From Maribacter polysiphoniae (GTDB lineage Bacteria > Bacteroidota > Bacteroidia > Flavobacteriales > Flavobacteriaceae), in NCBI RefSeq assembly GCF_003148665.1, contig NZ_QGGQ01000010.1, positions 1 through 64,000 of the forward strand: 64,000 nt of DNA. Reading direction: 5' to 3'. A model generated the notes under the pieces. The model was not told the DNA's origin. It searched no databases and saw only the letters and a program-made list of their open reading frames with translations. The first letter of the stretch is position 1. Each line of letters starts with the position of its first letter. Positions 53,071 to 61,127 of the stretch are shown in pieces. Made by a program: the position numbers and the translations under genes.

Positions 53071-54183
53071 TTAATTGATTTTCCCCCAAATCAATGGATG
53101 CTCACTAGCAGCAGTGTATTTGTTTGAGACTGTCTTGTAAATTGACCATTGTGGTTTCTTTTTTGGCCACACAGCCTTACGGTTAAGACCACTATCTTGC
53201 ATTATTTCAAACAGGGCCGGGGAGAATAATAGATAGTCTTTTTGCTTAATGTTTACACCCATCCTATACGCACCTAAACGAAAGTAGGTAGCGTCATCTC
53301 CTTCGTCAGTTGCCACTTCAAAAGAAAAGTGTTTGGTAATATCTTTTATGGCTGTATTTTGAAATAGGGGAGATAATGAATCACAATAGGACGGCGTGTT
53401 AAAAGTTCCAGCGATAATAACGTTGGACTTTCCTTGGGCCAGTAAGCTTTTATAGATTTTCGCTATATTTTCAACCTGGCTTTTCCGAATGGTATCCGCT
53501 ATTTTAATGTCATCGTTTTGCCTAGCGAGATAGGTGACCAAGACATATATTTTCTTCGATGTTGGAGTACTGATCTCATACTCAAGAAGGTTTTGAAACA
53601 GGTCGCTATACCCTCCAATTAAATGAGTTTTAATAGTTTGTAGTGTATAACCTTCCCGCAGCAGAATCGCCATTTCCAATCCCTTCATAGCACAGCTTTG
53701 GATTACAAAAGTTTGCTCGTAGGGCTTACAATCGAATTTAGGAAGCACTTTTTGATTGAATTCCTCTAAGGAGGCTCTATCCTCAACTTCTTGCAATAGT
53801 AGAATATCCGCATTTACATCAGCGATGACCCGTGCTTTATTGTCCGTGGCAGTTGGTGGTATGGGTTTGGTCTGTACTTCTATCCATCCGTTCCAATTAG
53901 TCAAATGTCCAGCTCTTGTCTCCATAGAATGGTGGATGCCCTTCATATATAAAAACCCTGCTTTACGTCTGAGTATTGCATAGGGTCGGGGAGTGGTTTT
54001 TTCAAACCCAACTAAAAAAGAGAGGTCTCGAATGCGATCTTGTTCAGACATTGAATTGTCCGGTTTTCGTATTAACATATCAAGTTCCTGGATCCAGTCG
54101 GTAAGACATTTTCCGATTGGTTTTTCGTTAAGGCTTTTGTCTCTATGGAATAAATTCTGGATATTAAAGGTTGCTATTTTCAT
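53071..54183 (-). CDS. endonuclease/exonuclease/phosphatase-family protein with altered catalytic motif
   Basis: 370 residues from the ATG at 54183 (MKIATFNIQNLFHRDKSLNE); the longer frame to 54243 overlaps the DnaC-like gene. Family motifs: NIQNLF, DILLLQEVEDR (metal E), a region LVTYLARQND, and SEHPLIWG where SDH is usual. The GDFN motif reads GTFN (VIIAGTFNTPS), so the usual catalytic aspartate is missing and activity may be lost or changed. It stands between the amidase and the replication-like genes of the ICE; the target is unknown. Confidence 0.7.
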   Translation of the reverse strand: MKIATFNIQNLFHRDKSLNEKPIGKCLTDWIQELDMLIRKPDNSMSEQDRIRDLSFLVGFEKTTPRPYAILRRKAGFLYMKGIHHSMETRAGHLTNWNGWIEVQTKPIPPTATDNKARVIADVNADILLLQEVEDRASLEEFNQKVLPKFDCKPYEQTFVIQSCAMKGLEMAILLREGYTLQTIKTHLIGGYSDLFQNLLEYEISTPTSKKIYVLVTYLARQNDDIKIADTIRKSQVENIAKIYKSLLAQGKSNVIIAGTFNTPSYCDSLSPLFQNTAIKDITKHFSFEVATDEGDDATYFRLGAYRMGVNIKQKDYLLFSPALFEIMQDSGLNRKAVWPKKKPQWSIYKTVSNKYTAASEHPLIWGKIN

Positions 54184-54211
54184 GGTGTTGTATTTAGTTC
54201 CCATTATGGGT

Positions 54212-54868
54212 TTATTTGCGTTTGTCATTAGCATTTTTGTCAAAGGCGACTAGGTTGAACAATTGCCGCATTCGACTTCGAACTCTATTGCCGTACATAT
54301 CTTCCAGTTCTTTGGCTTTTAAATTTGTAGTGGCGTGGGTTTTGATTTTGGTTTTCAGGAAAAGTTCATAGCGGGATAAAAGTACTTCGCCCATTACGTT
54401 ACAATCTTTTCCATAGTGCCGGCCAATAGGTTCTACCCCTAGATCATCAAAGCAAAAGAATTGTCCATCCCCATAATCTTCAATGGTTTTATAACCAATG
54501 TGGTTGAAACCGAAAACAATATTCCGTGCAGGGATAACCCGATAAGGTCTTTGCAGTGGAACTAGATGTTTCAATAATCGCATCAAGCTTGTTTTGCCAC
54601 ATCCAACAGGGCCGGTAAGTAATATTCCCTTGTCTGGGTCAATATCATTTTGAGCGCATTTTTCTTTATCTCTTATAAAGTAGTTGCAGAGTTTAAATAT
54701 AATTTCGTGGTCCTTCTCAATGATTTTGAAATCCTTCCCGAAGAGTATTCTCCCTTTGGCACCTAGGTACACAAGAATCTTGGGAAAATCATAGACTACG
54801 TTTTTTCCGTCAAATTTTCCGATGGAGTATTGAACACCATCTTCGTCTATTTTAGAGGGGTTCATCAT
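54212..54868 (-). CDS. DnaC/IstB-like AAA ATPase
   Basis: 218 residues. Walker A LLTGPVGCGKTSLMRLL (about 86-102), Walker B FFCFDDLGVEP, and THATTNLKAKELEDMYGNRVRSRMRQLF with sensor residues, the helicase-loader pattern. It would help replicate or load helicase on the element. Overlaps the upstream gene (ATGATGAACCC in the last bases of it). Confidence 0.8.
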   Translation of the reverse strand: MMNPSKIDEDGVQYSIGKFDGKNVVYDFPKILVYLGAKGRILFGKDFKIIEKDHEIIFKLCNYFIRDKEKCAQNDIDPDKGILLTGPVGCGKTSLMRLLKHLVPLQRPYRVIPARNIVFGFNHIGYKTIEDYGDGQFFCFDDLGVEPIGRHYGKDCNVMGEVLLSRYELFLKTKIKTHATTNLKAKELEDMYGNRVRSRMRQLFNLVAFDKNANDKRK

Positions 54869-55499
54869 AGTCTTTAGTTTTAGTGGTTCGGAGGTTGTCC
54901 TTAAAATGGGACTGCTCTTTTAACGTTTCAATTTCTTTTGCCTTTAGCATCCAATTACTTGCACTTGCCATCCAATCCACAATTTTTATTTTACCGCCGT
55001 GTTTCCAACCAATGGCCTGGTAGTGGTTAAAAAATTTCATTGCTTCCAAAGCAGGCCATTTTTTGGTTTTAAAAAAATCGATCACTTCAATTTCATTTTT
55101 GGGCAGCTTAGGTTTATTATTGTTTTCTTTTTGTTTGATACTGTTTGTATTTGATACCAATACATGTTCAGATGTTGTTTCATTGTTGGCCTGTTGTTGT
55201 TCAGAGGTTGTCCCAAAAATGGGCATCCTTACTTCACTACCTTTAAAGATATTGTGGGAGGGTAAATACTCAATGTAGTTCCAGTTATCGAGATCTTTCA
55301 AACATCTATGGTAGGTACTTTTTGACCCTATTTTTGAGAGTTGCATCACTTCTTGTCTATTTACATAAAACACCTCTGCAAAACGGGTAATGTTCCACAA
55401 TTGGAATAAAGCCATATAAAGACTCACATGTGTTGGGTTCAACCTAGAATCCATCATGATAAGCTGAAAGGCAGTATTGAGTTGTTTTATGTAGTTCAT
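54852..55499 (-). CDS. replication-initiator-like DNA-binding protein (winged-helix type)
   Basis: 215 residues. N-terminal MNYIKQLNTAFQLIMMDSRLNPTHVSLYMALFQLWNITRFAEVFYVNRQEVMQLSKIGSKSTYHRCLKDLDNWNYIEYLPS is a winged-helix module common in ICEs of Flavobacteriaceae and resembling the DnaD/replication-initiator plan. A charged linker and a C-terminal helical part (FFKTKKWPALEAMKFFNHYQAIGWKHGG) follow, the latter like DnaD. With the DnaC-like gene it forms a replication pair. Confidence 0.7.
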   Translation of the reverse strand: MNYIKQLNTAFQLIMMDSRLNPTHVSLYMALFQLWNITRFAEVFYVNRQEVMQLSKIGSKSTYHRCLKDLDNWNYIEYLPSHNIFKGSEVRMPIFGTTSEQQQANNETTSEHVLVSNTNSIKQKENNNKPKLPKNEIEVIDFFKTKKWPALEAMKFFNHYQAIGWKHGGKIKIVDWMASASNWMLKAKEIETLKEQSHFKDNLRTTKTKDYDEPL

Positions 55500-55505
55500 A
55501 CATTC

Positions 55506-55787
55506 TTAATCGGGTTTATGATTAATCCGATTGGCGAGCATCACATTTTGTATCTCATCAGCATCGTAGAAAATGATACCCCCCATCTTTGTATAGGGTA
55601 GTGTACCATTGATACGTAGATTCTGTAATGTACCTGGACTAATTTGAAGCAGCTCTCTGATCTCAGCCGATTTTAAATACTTCTTTAGTTTACCTTGACT
55701 TTGTTTGGTAAGTAACTTTTTAATGTCATCGAGCAGTTCTAGTTTGAAATCTCGGAGGTCATCTGTTGTGATTATACTTGTGGGCAT
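55506..55787 (-). CDS. excisionase-like helix-turn-helix protein (HTH_17 type)
   Basis: 93 residues from the ATG at 55787 (MPTSIITTDDLRDFKLELLD); a start at 55820 in the same frame is also possible. The domain KKYLKSAEIRELLQISPGTLQNLRINGTLPYTKMGGIIFYDADEI is a MerR/excisionase-like winged helix. It is first in the operon with the winged-helix and DnaC-like genes. ACCGTA/TACGGT sites lie just upstream. Confidence 0.8.
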   Translation of the reverse strand: MPTSIITTDDLRDFKLELLDDIKKLLTKQSQGKLKKYLKSAEIRELLQISPGTLQNLRINGTLPYTKMGGIIFYDADEIQNVMLANRINHKPD

Positions 55788-55909
55788 AGTAGAACGATTT
55801 TTATAGAAAGGGACTATCATGAATAAATTTTTAATTGATAGTCCCTGACTTGATTTGACTTTCGTTCGACAAAATTGGAGATGTTCAATTAGTTTTATTC
55901 CCCAGTACG

Positions 55910-55922
55910 ACCGTAGTACGGT
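55910..55922. promoter_or_regulatory. ACCGTA/TACGGT operator-like site upstream of the HTH gene
   Basis: ACCGTA and TACGGT are separated by one base, 123 bases before the HTH start codon. Same two half-sites as at 56035-56052 and 57049-57088. Confidence 0.4.
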
Positions 55923-56034
55923 GAAAATTTAACTTTTTGAAAGTTATGGGGTTTTAGGTCGTTTTGAAGGTTAATTGGCCATTGTCGCGACTAAAACGAT
56001 ATCAAAACCTATTATAATAAGGTTTTTTTATGAT

Positions 56035-56052
56035 TACGGTAGGTTCACCGTA
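56035..56052. promoter_or_regulatory. ACCGTA/TACGGT operator-like site downstream of rteC
   Basis: TACGGT-6 bases-ACCGTA, a perfect inverted repeat in the gap between rteC and the HTH gene. Confidence 0.45.
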
Positions 56053-56098
56053 GTGTGGTCATGTTTTAATAGTTCATTGTTCAGATTACAGGAGTGGT

Positions 56099-56935
56099 TT
56101 ATTTTTCACTTTTTTCCATTTCCGTAAGTAGGGAAGTAGTGAGCTGGTCAAGAAAGAGTGTTCGGCTAATTTTTCTAGCCTTTATATCTTGAAAGGTTTT
56201 ATAAAGATCCTTTGGTGTGAATTCAAAAACCTCTTGCATAATATTGGAAACTTTCATAATACTTAGATTGTTCTTTTTTGCCATTCCTGAAATGGATAGG
56301 GCATAGACTAATTCAACCCAATCTGTATTCGTAAAGGGCCAAGGGAGTTTCTCAAAACTGTTGGAACTGATATTTTCATAGAGATCATCATTTTTTAGAT
56401 GCACTAATTTCTGCTGTAAATAAACAGTTACTTGTCCATAGGCTTTAAAATGGGCCAGCATTAAATCTCGTGGAGTACTGAATTCTGGGTCTTCAACATA
56501 AAGGAACGTACTGGAAATTGGAATGGATTCAACTTTTTTTCTGGTGAAATAATAGGTGTCCAAATGGGTATCCCCTAGTTCCAAATACTGGCCAAAATCT
56601 ATATGGGACAAGAAAAAATGATTAAGCCTTTGTATATTTTTTTGTATAAAATGTTTAATCTGTTTTTTATCGGCTTTAGGTTGACTTAGTTCAAGTCGAT
56701 ATATTTCTTTATGATATATCAATTGGGAGAGAGGTACCGATTTGACATTTTTAAAAAAATGGATTTCCTCGGAGATAGAGGTAAAACCCTTTGCGATGAC
56801 TTTCTTTCTAAAGGTATTGAGGAGCCTACGGCATAGTGCAATGCTTTTTCGCGATTGCTCCATAGAGTGGGGTGTTGAGCTCTTTATTTTTGCTAACTCC
56901 TTCAAAAATATTTTAGATAATGAGTTTAGTTCCAT
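56099..56935 (-). CDS. rteC: RteC-like regulator of excision/transfer
   Basis: 278 residues from the ATG at 56935. RteC features: long helical protein, AIC-like RRLLNTFRKKVIAKGFTSISEEIHFFKNVKSVPLSQLIYHKEIYRLEL, FFLSHIDFGQYLELGDTHLDTYYFTRK and a C-terminal region FTNTDWVELVYALSISGMAKKN, like a winged-helix domain. In CTnDOT RteC controls excision. The nearby inverted repeats may be its operators. Confidence 0.8.
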   Translation of the reverse strand: MELNSLSKIFLKELAKIKSSTPHSMEQSRKSIALCRRLLNTFRKKVIAKGFTSISEEIHFFKNVKSVPLSQLIYHKEIYRLELSQPKADKKQIKHFIQKNIQRLNHFFLSHIDFGQYLELGDTHLDTYYFTRKKVESIPISSTFLYVEDPEFSTPRDLMLAHFKAYGQVTVYLQQKLVHLKNDDLYENISSNSFEKLPWPFTNTDWVELVYALSISGMAKKNNLSIMKVSNIMQEVFEFTPKDLYKTFQDIKARKISRTLFLDQLTTSLLTEMEKSEK

Positions 56936-57048
56936 AGTACACAAGGAGATTATCCATATATCGACTGAATAGAGGAGTTGATTTCTGAATTCACACCAGA
57001 AGGAGTCCTTTAAATATACATTGAATTGATACTTAATAACTATATATT

Positions 57049-57088
57049 ACCGTATATTCCTACGGATTGTACCGTATTTTAGTACGGT
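57049..57088. promoter_or_regulatory. two tandem ACCGTA-N6-TACGG operator-like sites upstream of rteC
   Basis: ACCGTA-6-TACGGA (57049-57066) and ACCGTA-6-TACGGT (57071-57088). They lie between rteC (start 56935) and the LuxR-type gene (ending at 57141), 114-153 bases upstream of the rteC start codon. Confidence 0.55.
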
Positions 57089-57140
57089 TTGCCAATTGTA
57101 ATGAAAAGAATAAGGGAGTCGTTCCTGTTTTAATGTAGCA

Positions 57141-58055
57141 TTATTGTTGGGGTGAAAATCGCATCAAAAATTCTGTTCTCTTTTTTACATTTGTTTTTTT
57201 GAAAATATTTGATGCGTGTTTTGAAACGGTGCTTTCTGCAATAAAAAAGTCCTCCCCAATCTCTTTATAACTCTTATCATCCAATATTGATAAAGCAATT
57301 TCAATTTCACGTCTAGTCAGTCCTTCTTTATAAAAATCAGGGGATATGGGAACTTCTTTCATAGAGTTATAATAACTAAAGATTGCACTCATTTTTCCCT
57401 TATTCTCTAAAAGATATAGATATCTGTCGATTTCAATGGTAGCAATGGTGTAGAAGGTTATATTGATAACTGTGAATGTCAACCATTGATAGTCCCCGAT
57501 TACCGTTAATATAGGAAGTAAGGCTATACAGGTAATACTTATCAATGATAGTTTATTACGGCGTTTAACGAATGGGTTTGTGATATTTGATTTGGTGATT
57601 TTTCTCCAAAATTCCCAACATAGGTAAAGGCAGATTACGGATACTGGAACCGTAAAATAAATACGTGATAAATCAATAGAATCAGTCCAGAAATAAGGGC
57701 CCAGAAACAATAAAAGGAAACAGGCTACGATTAAAAAAGTAATGTTGGTAATTGTGAGTTGGAACTTCAAAAACGTAATATCATATTCATTATAAAAATA
57801 GTGGACTACATAAAGGCACATAGTTATGGCTACCCCGTATGTTATGATATACTGTACGATTAATGGCCCCGGAAAATTCTCGATGGGTAATAGCCCTCCT
57901 GTAAGATTATAAGTTACGAATAGGCAGCCTAGTATCAAAAACCGATTTAAATTGTCGTGCCTAAGTCGACGGGATTTTGAGTATGCTACAAGCACAATGA
58001 ATACATCGATCAAGAGATAAAAAAAGGTTGTCCAATGTATTTCTGTACCAAACAT
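57141..58055 (-). CDS. membrane-anchored LuxR-type transcription regulator
   Basis: 304 residues. Seven or so membrane helices in the first 225 residues (for example FFYLLIDVFIVLVAY, FLILGCLFVTYNLTGG, FLIVACFLLLFLGPYFW, LSLISITCIALLPILTVIG), then a short linker and a LuxR-type helix-turn-helix (GLTRREIEIALSILDDKSYKEIGEDFFIAESTVSKHASNIFKKTNVKKR). A receptor-like sensor with direct DNA-binding output. It is 11 bases after the asparaginase-like gene and on its strand, so the two may be one unit. Confidence 0.75.
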   Translation of the reverse strand: MFGTEIHWTTFFYLLIDVFIVLVAYSKSRRLRHDNLNRFLILGCLFVTYNLTGGLLPIENFPGPLIVQYIITYGVAITMCLYVVHYFYNEYDITFLKFQLTITNITFLIVACFLLLFLGPYFWTDSIDLSRIYFTVPVSVICLYLCWEFWRKITKSNITNPFVKRRNKLSLISITCIALLPILTVIGDYQWLTFTVINITFYTIATIEIDRYLYLLENKGKMSAIFSYYNSMKEVPISPDFYKEGLTRREIEIALSILDDKSYKEIGEDFFIAESTVSKHASNIFKKTNVKKRTEFLMRFSPQQ

Positions 58056-58066
58056 CGATATTGATT

Positions 58067-58555
58067 TTAGAATTTCCGTTCAAAGCGATTTTCTTGCATG
58101 TTTTTCACCACATTCCCATGCAAAAAAACTTCACCGTTCATTGCAATGTATACTCCGTTTTCTAAGAATTTAAGAGCACCTATTGCAAATCCTAAGTTAA
58201 ATGGAGCATCTGAATGTTTTTCCGAACCTAAAATGAAAGATCCAGTTATAACTATGGTCTTCTTTAAATTGAGTTTTCCAAGATACTTAGCAGTGTCTAT
58301 CATCGTATACGTTCCGTGAGTGATTACAATACGTTCCTCCTTCGAAAGTTTAATCCTATCTCGAATAAGCTCTCTATCTTCTAAGGTGATATGGCGACTA
58401 TCTTTATCCAAAAGATAATCTATAGTATAGCTATCAGAAATATTAGGCGCTTTTAAAAATATGGATATGTCAATGCTATCTTCCAAAGATCTGTCCGTAC
58501 TATTTACATATTCCAAACCTCCAATGGTTCCACCAGTTGTAAAGATTTTAATCAT
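58067..58555 (-). CDS. short asparaginase-like protein with a changed catalytic motif
   Basis: 162 residues, the N-terminal domain only. FTTGGTIGG (nucleophile T) and EKHSDAPFNLGFAIGA are typical. The second motif reads HGTYTM where active asparaginases have HGTDTM, so the catalytic D is replaced by Y. About half the length of a type I or II asparaginase. It may bind a small molecule for the adjoining membrane regulator rather than hydrolyse it; this is inference. Confidence 0.7.
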   Translation of the reverse strand: MIKIFTTGGTIGGLEYVNSTDRSLEDSIDISIFLKAPNISDSYTIDYLLDKDSRHITLEDRELIRDRIKLSKEERIVITHGTYTMIDTAKYLGKLNLKKTIVITGSFILGSEKHSDAPFNLGFAIGALKFLENGVYIAMNGEVFLHGNVVKNMQENRFERKF

Positions 58556-58697
58556 GATATGATTTTTTTAATCATGTAAAAGGAAAAAAGGAGCTACATC
58601 ATTGCAAAACAAAGTTTTGCCAATTCCTTAATCTACTAAAAATTAACAAGAATAAAAAGTAAGATAATATTTATGTTCGGTGTAAGGTGTTGAAAAT

Positions 58698-59915
58698 CTA
58701 TTTGTTAGATAATTTATATCTAAGCAATTGCATATCATCGCTAACCTTTCTGTCTAATATTTTGGCATAATGTTGCGTGGTTCGTAGCGATTTATGACCG
58801 AGCATTTTACTGACAGATTCTATAGGAACCCCATTGGACAATGTGACGGTAGTAGCGAACGTGTGCCTAGCTAAATGAAATGTAAGATTTTTGGTAATCT
58901 TGCATAGGACGGCAATTTCCTTTAAATATGCATTCATTTTTTGATTGCTTAGAACGGGTAATAACCTTCCTTTATTTGAAACATCTGGATGATCTTTATA
59001 CTTAACCAATATGTCAAGAGCAGTGGGTAATAATGGAATACTACTTCGTGTGTCGGTTTTAGACCGCTTAATTTTTATCCATTTGTCTCCATCAATACCA
59101 ATTACTATATCATCTCTAGATAGTTTTTTAACATCGGCATAGGCCAATCCCGTAAAACAAGAAAACAAAAAGATATCTTTCACTTGATATAAGCGCTCTG
59201 TATGCAGTTCCTTTTCAACCATCCCTTGTATTTCTTCTTCGGTTAAAAACTCACGTTCTACAATTTTTAGTTTCGCTTTCCAATTCAGGAAAGGATCTTT
59301 GGTAATCAAATCATTCGCGTAGGCAATGCGAATAATTTTTTTAAAGTTGGTGATGTATTTAATTGCTGTGTTATGAGCACATTTACGTTCCGTTTTAAGG
59401 TAGTATTCTAAACCAGAAATGAATTTATAATCTACATCTTTTACGGGAATATCAGTAACACCATATTCTAGTTTAATATAATCATCAACGTGTTTTTTGG
59501 CCGTCTTATAGCGCTCGACAGTTCCAGGAGCAAATTCTTTACCCATTAGTCTTTCAATCTTATCGTTATGGGCTTGGAAGATTTCCAATAACATCTTATG
59601 CTTTATATTTTTGCCCAGATAAATGTTCTTGATAATTTCCGATGAAATCAATTGTTTGTTGTCCGAAAGGGTTTCATGAATCTTATGCACCTTGACTTTA
59701 ATAGAGTCCATATATCTATTAAGCTCGCGAACATTGGCTGTGGTTCCTCTAACCTTACCAGCTTCAGAATTCCATTTAGTCAATAATACCTTTCGTCTAA
59801 TACTAAACTCACTGCGCTTACCATTTACGGTAATCCTTAAGTAAATGGTACTGTTACCGTTTTTATCTACATCATTTCCCCTAGGATAAAAAAGGACAGA
59901 GAATGTAGTTTGCAT
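58698..59915 (-). CDS. int: tyrosine integrase of the ICE
   Basis: 405 residues. N-terminal arm-binding domain (STIYLRITVNGKRSEFSIRRKV), SAM-like core-binding domain, and catalytic domain with SCFTGLAYADVKKLSRDDI, HLARHTFATTVTL and MLGHKSLRTTQHYAKI (H, R, H and Y). The first catalytic arginine expected at TGLR is replaced by A in TGLAYADV, as in many Bacteroidota integrases. It reads away from the tRNA gene and starts 240 bases from it. Confidence 0.92.
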   Translation of the reverse strand: MQTTFSVLFYPRGNDVDKNGNSTIYLRITVNGKRSEFSIRRKVLLTKWNSEAGKVRGTTANVRELNRYMDSIKVKVHKIHETLSDNKQLISSEIIKNIYLGKNIKHKMLLEIFQAHNDKIERLMGKEFAPGTVERYKTAKKHVDDYIKLEYGVTDIPVKDVDYKFISGLEYYLKTERKCAHNTAIKYITNFKKIIRIAYANDLITKDPFLNWKAKLKIVEREFLTEEEIQGMVEKELHTERLYQVKDIFLFSCFTGLAYADVKKLSRDDIVIGIDGDKWIKIKRSKTDTRSSIPLLPTALDILVKYKDHPDVSNKGRLLPVLSNQKMNAYLKEIAVLCKITKNLTFHLARHTFATTVTLSNGVPIESVSKMLGHKSLRTTQHYAKILDRKVSDDMQLLRYKLSNK

Positions 59916-60051
59916 CGGTGCGTGGTTTTCGTTCCTTTTAAAGATACAAAATATTTAAATGTAAATAACATGTAAGGTATTGAATAGCAGTATTTAACAA
60001 TTAATTCGGTGCGTGTTTTTATTCAAAAATTTACGCACCGAATACCGCACC
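59915..60051. promoter_or_regulatory. candidate integrase arm-type sites upstream of int
   Basis: TCGGTGCGTG occurs at 59915-59924 and within ATTCGGTGCGT (60004-60014), which forms a perfect 11-bp inverted repeat with ACGCACCGAAT (60033-60043) over an 18-base A/T-rich spacer. A partial copy ACCGCACC ends at 60051. The cluster between int and the tRNA is where arm-type binding sites and the int promoter are expected. Confidence 0.5.
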
Positions 60052-60096
60052 TTTTATTTGATATTATATGGTTTTATTTGATATGAAGGAAAATTA

Positions 60097-60130
60097 AAAA
60101 AGCCCATAAACATAATGTTTACGGGCTTTT
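60097..60130 (-). terminator. terminator of the tRNA-Ser gene
   Basis: On the minus strand AAAAGCCCGTAAAC, a short loop, GTTTATGGGCTTTT. It lies 24 bases after the tRNA 3' end. Confidence 0.8.
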
Positions 60131-60153
60131 AGTGGAATTTGGTAAATTCCTAG

Positions 60154-60238
60154 CGGAGAAAGAGGGATTCGAACCCCCGGAGGTGTGACCCTCAACAGTT
60201 TTCAAGACTGCCGCATTCGACCACTCTGCCATTTCTCC
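60154..60238 (-). tRNA. tRNA-Ser (TGA anticodon)
   Basis: 85 bases. Acceptor stem GGAGAAA/TTTCTCC, D arm AGAGTGGTCGAA, anticodon loop CTTGAAA (anticodon TGA), long class II variable arm (about GAGGGTCACACCTC), T loop GGTTCGAATCC. CCA is not encoded. The ICE integrase lies just downstream of its 3' end. Confidence 0.95.
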
Positions 60239-60344
60239 TTAGCGGATGCAAATATAGAAACCTTTTTCTATTCCAAAAAGGGAAAGTGCATTATTATTTT
60301 CAACAAAGTCAGTATTATTCTATTCTAGAAGCTATTTTTGTATA

Positions 60345-61103
60345 ATGGAAGCGTGGTACCATTATGTACTTTTGATTGGAATGGGGTTTGTAGTAGGCTT
60401 TATCAATACCGTTGCAGGAGGTGGATCCTTAATAGCATTGCCCGTTTTGATATTCTTGGGACTTCCTCCCAGTGTCGCCAATGGAACCAATAGGGTAGCC
60501 ATTGTCATACAAACGGCCCTGGCCACGGCTGGCTTTAAAAGCAAACAGGTTTCAACATTTCCTTTTAATCTTTATTTGGGTATTTCCGGTTTGTTAGGGG
60601 CCATTATTGGGGCCTATATCGCAGTGGATATCCATGGGGAGACTTTTAATAAGATTTTGGCCATAGTAATGATGCTCGTAGTGTTCATTATTGTTTTTAA
60701 ACCTAAAATCAGATTGGAAACCCTACATGAGCGTATTACGGGTAAGTATCTTTGGATCGGTATAATCTCCTTTTTCTTTTTTGGAATCTATGGTGGTTTT
60801 ATTAATGCCGGCCTTGGTTTCATTATGATACTATTTTTGCACTTTGTAAATCGAATGACATTGGTTCGGGCCAACGCCACAAAAGTGGCTGTGGTATTCC
60901 TTTATACGCTTTCGGCCTTGTTGGTATTTGCCTTGAACGATAAGGTAAATTGGAAAATAGGGTTGATTTTGGCCATAGGAAACGGATCCGGTGCATGGCT
61001 GGCCAGTAGGGTGTCAGTGGATAAGGGAGATGGGTTTATTAAGAGCTTTCTGGTCATAATGGTATCCATTATGGCAATTAAACTATGGTTTTTTGATTTG
61101 TAG
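60345..61103 (+). CDS. TSUP (TauE/SafE) family permease
   Basis: 252 residues, about eight membrane helices. GFVVGFINTVAGGGSLIALPVLIFLGLPPSVANGTNRVAIV is the family signature (GxGGGxxxxPxL...G..P..A.GT...), repeated in the second half (FGIYGGFINAGLGFIMILFL...NATKVAVVF). Proposed to export sulfite or organic anions; the substrate is unknown. Part of the conserved chromosome right of the ICE. Confidence 0.9.
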   Translation: MEAWYHYVLLIGMGFVVGFINTVAGGGSLIALPVLIFLGLPPSVANGTNRVAIVIQTALATAGFKSKQVSTFPFNLYLGISGLLGAIIGAYIAVDIHGETFNKILAIVMMLVVFIIVFKPKIRLETLHERITGKYLWIGIISFFFFGIYGGFINAGLGFIMILFLHFVNRMTLVRANATKVAVVFLYTLSALLVFALNDKVNWKIGLILAIGNGSGAWLASRVSVDKGDGFIKSFLVIMVSIMAIKLWFFDL

Positions 61104-61127
61104 GATTTATTAATTGATAAAGAGTTA

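Larger units (their letters stand above)
11139..60153. mobile_element. integrative and conjugative element, about 49 kb, next to tRNA-Ser; left edge approximate
   Basis: The region carries a tyrosine integrase beside a tRNA gene, a relaxase with accessory protein, a T4SS coupling ATPase, a CTnDOT-like tra set (E, F, G, I, J, K, M, N), rteC, ssb and a radC-like gene, and a large block of defence and unknown cargo. Flanking genes on both sides are ordinary chromosomal genes. The right edge is placed before the tRNA-Ser 3' end because the integrase start is 240 bases from it; the left edge is placed after the GspF-like gene. Boundaries are inferred, since no matching direct repeats were found by eye. 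Confidence 0.65.
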
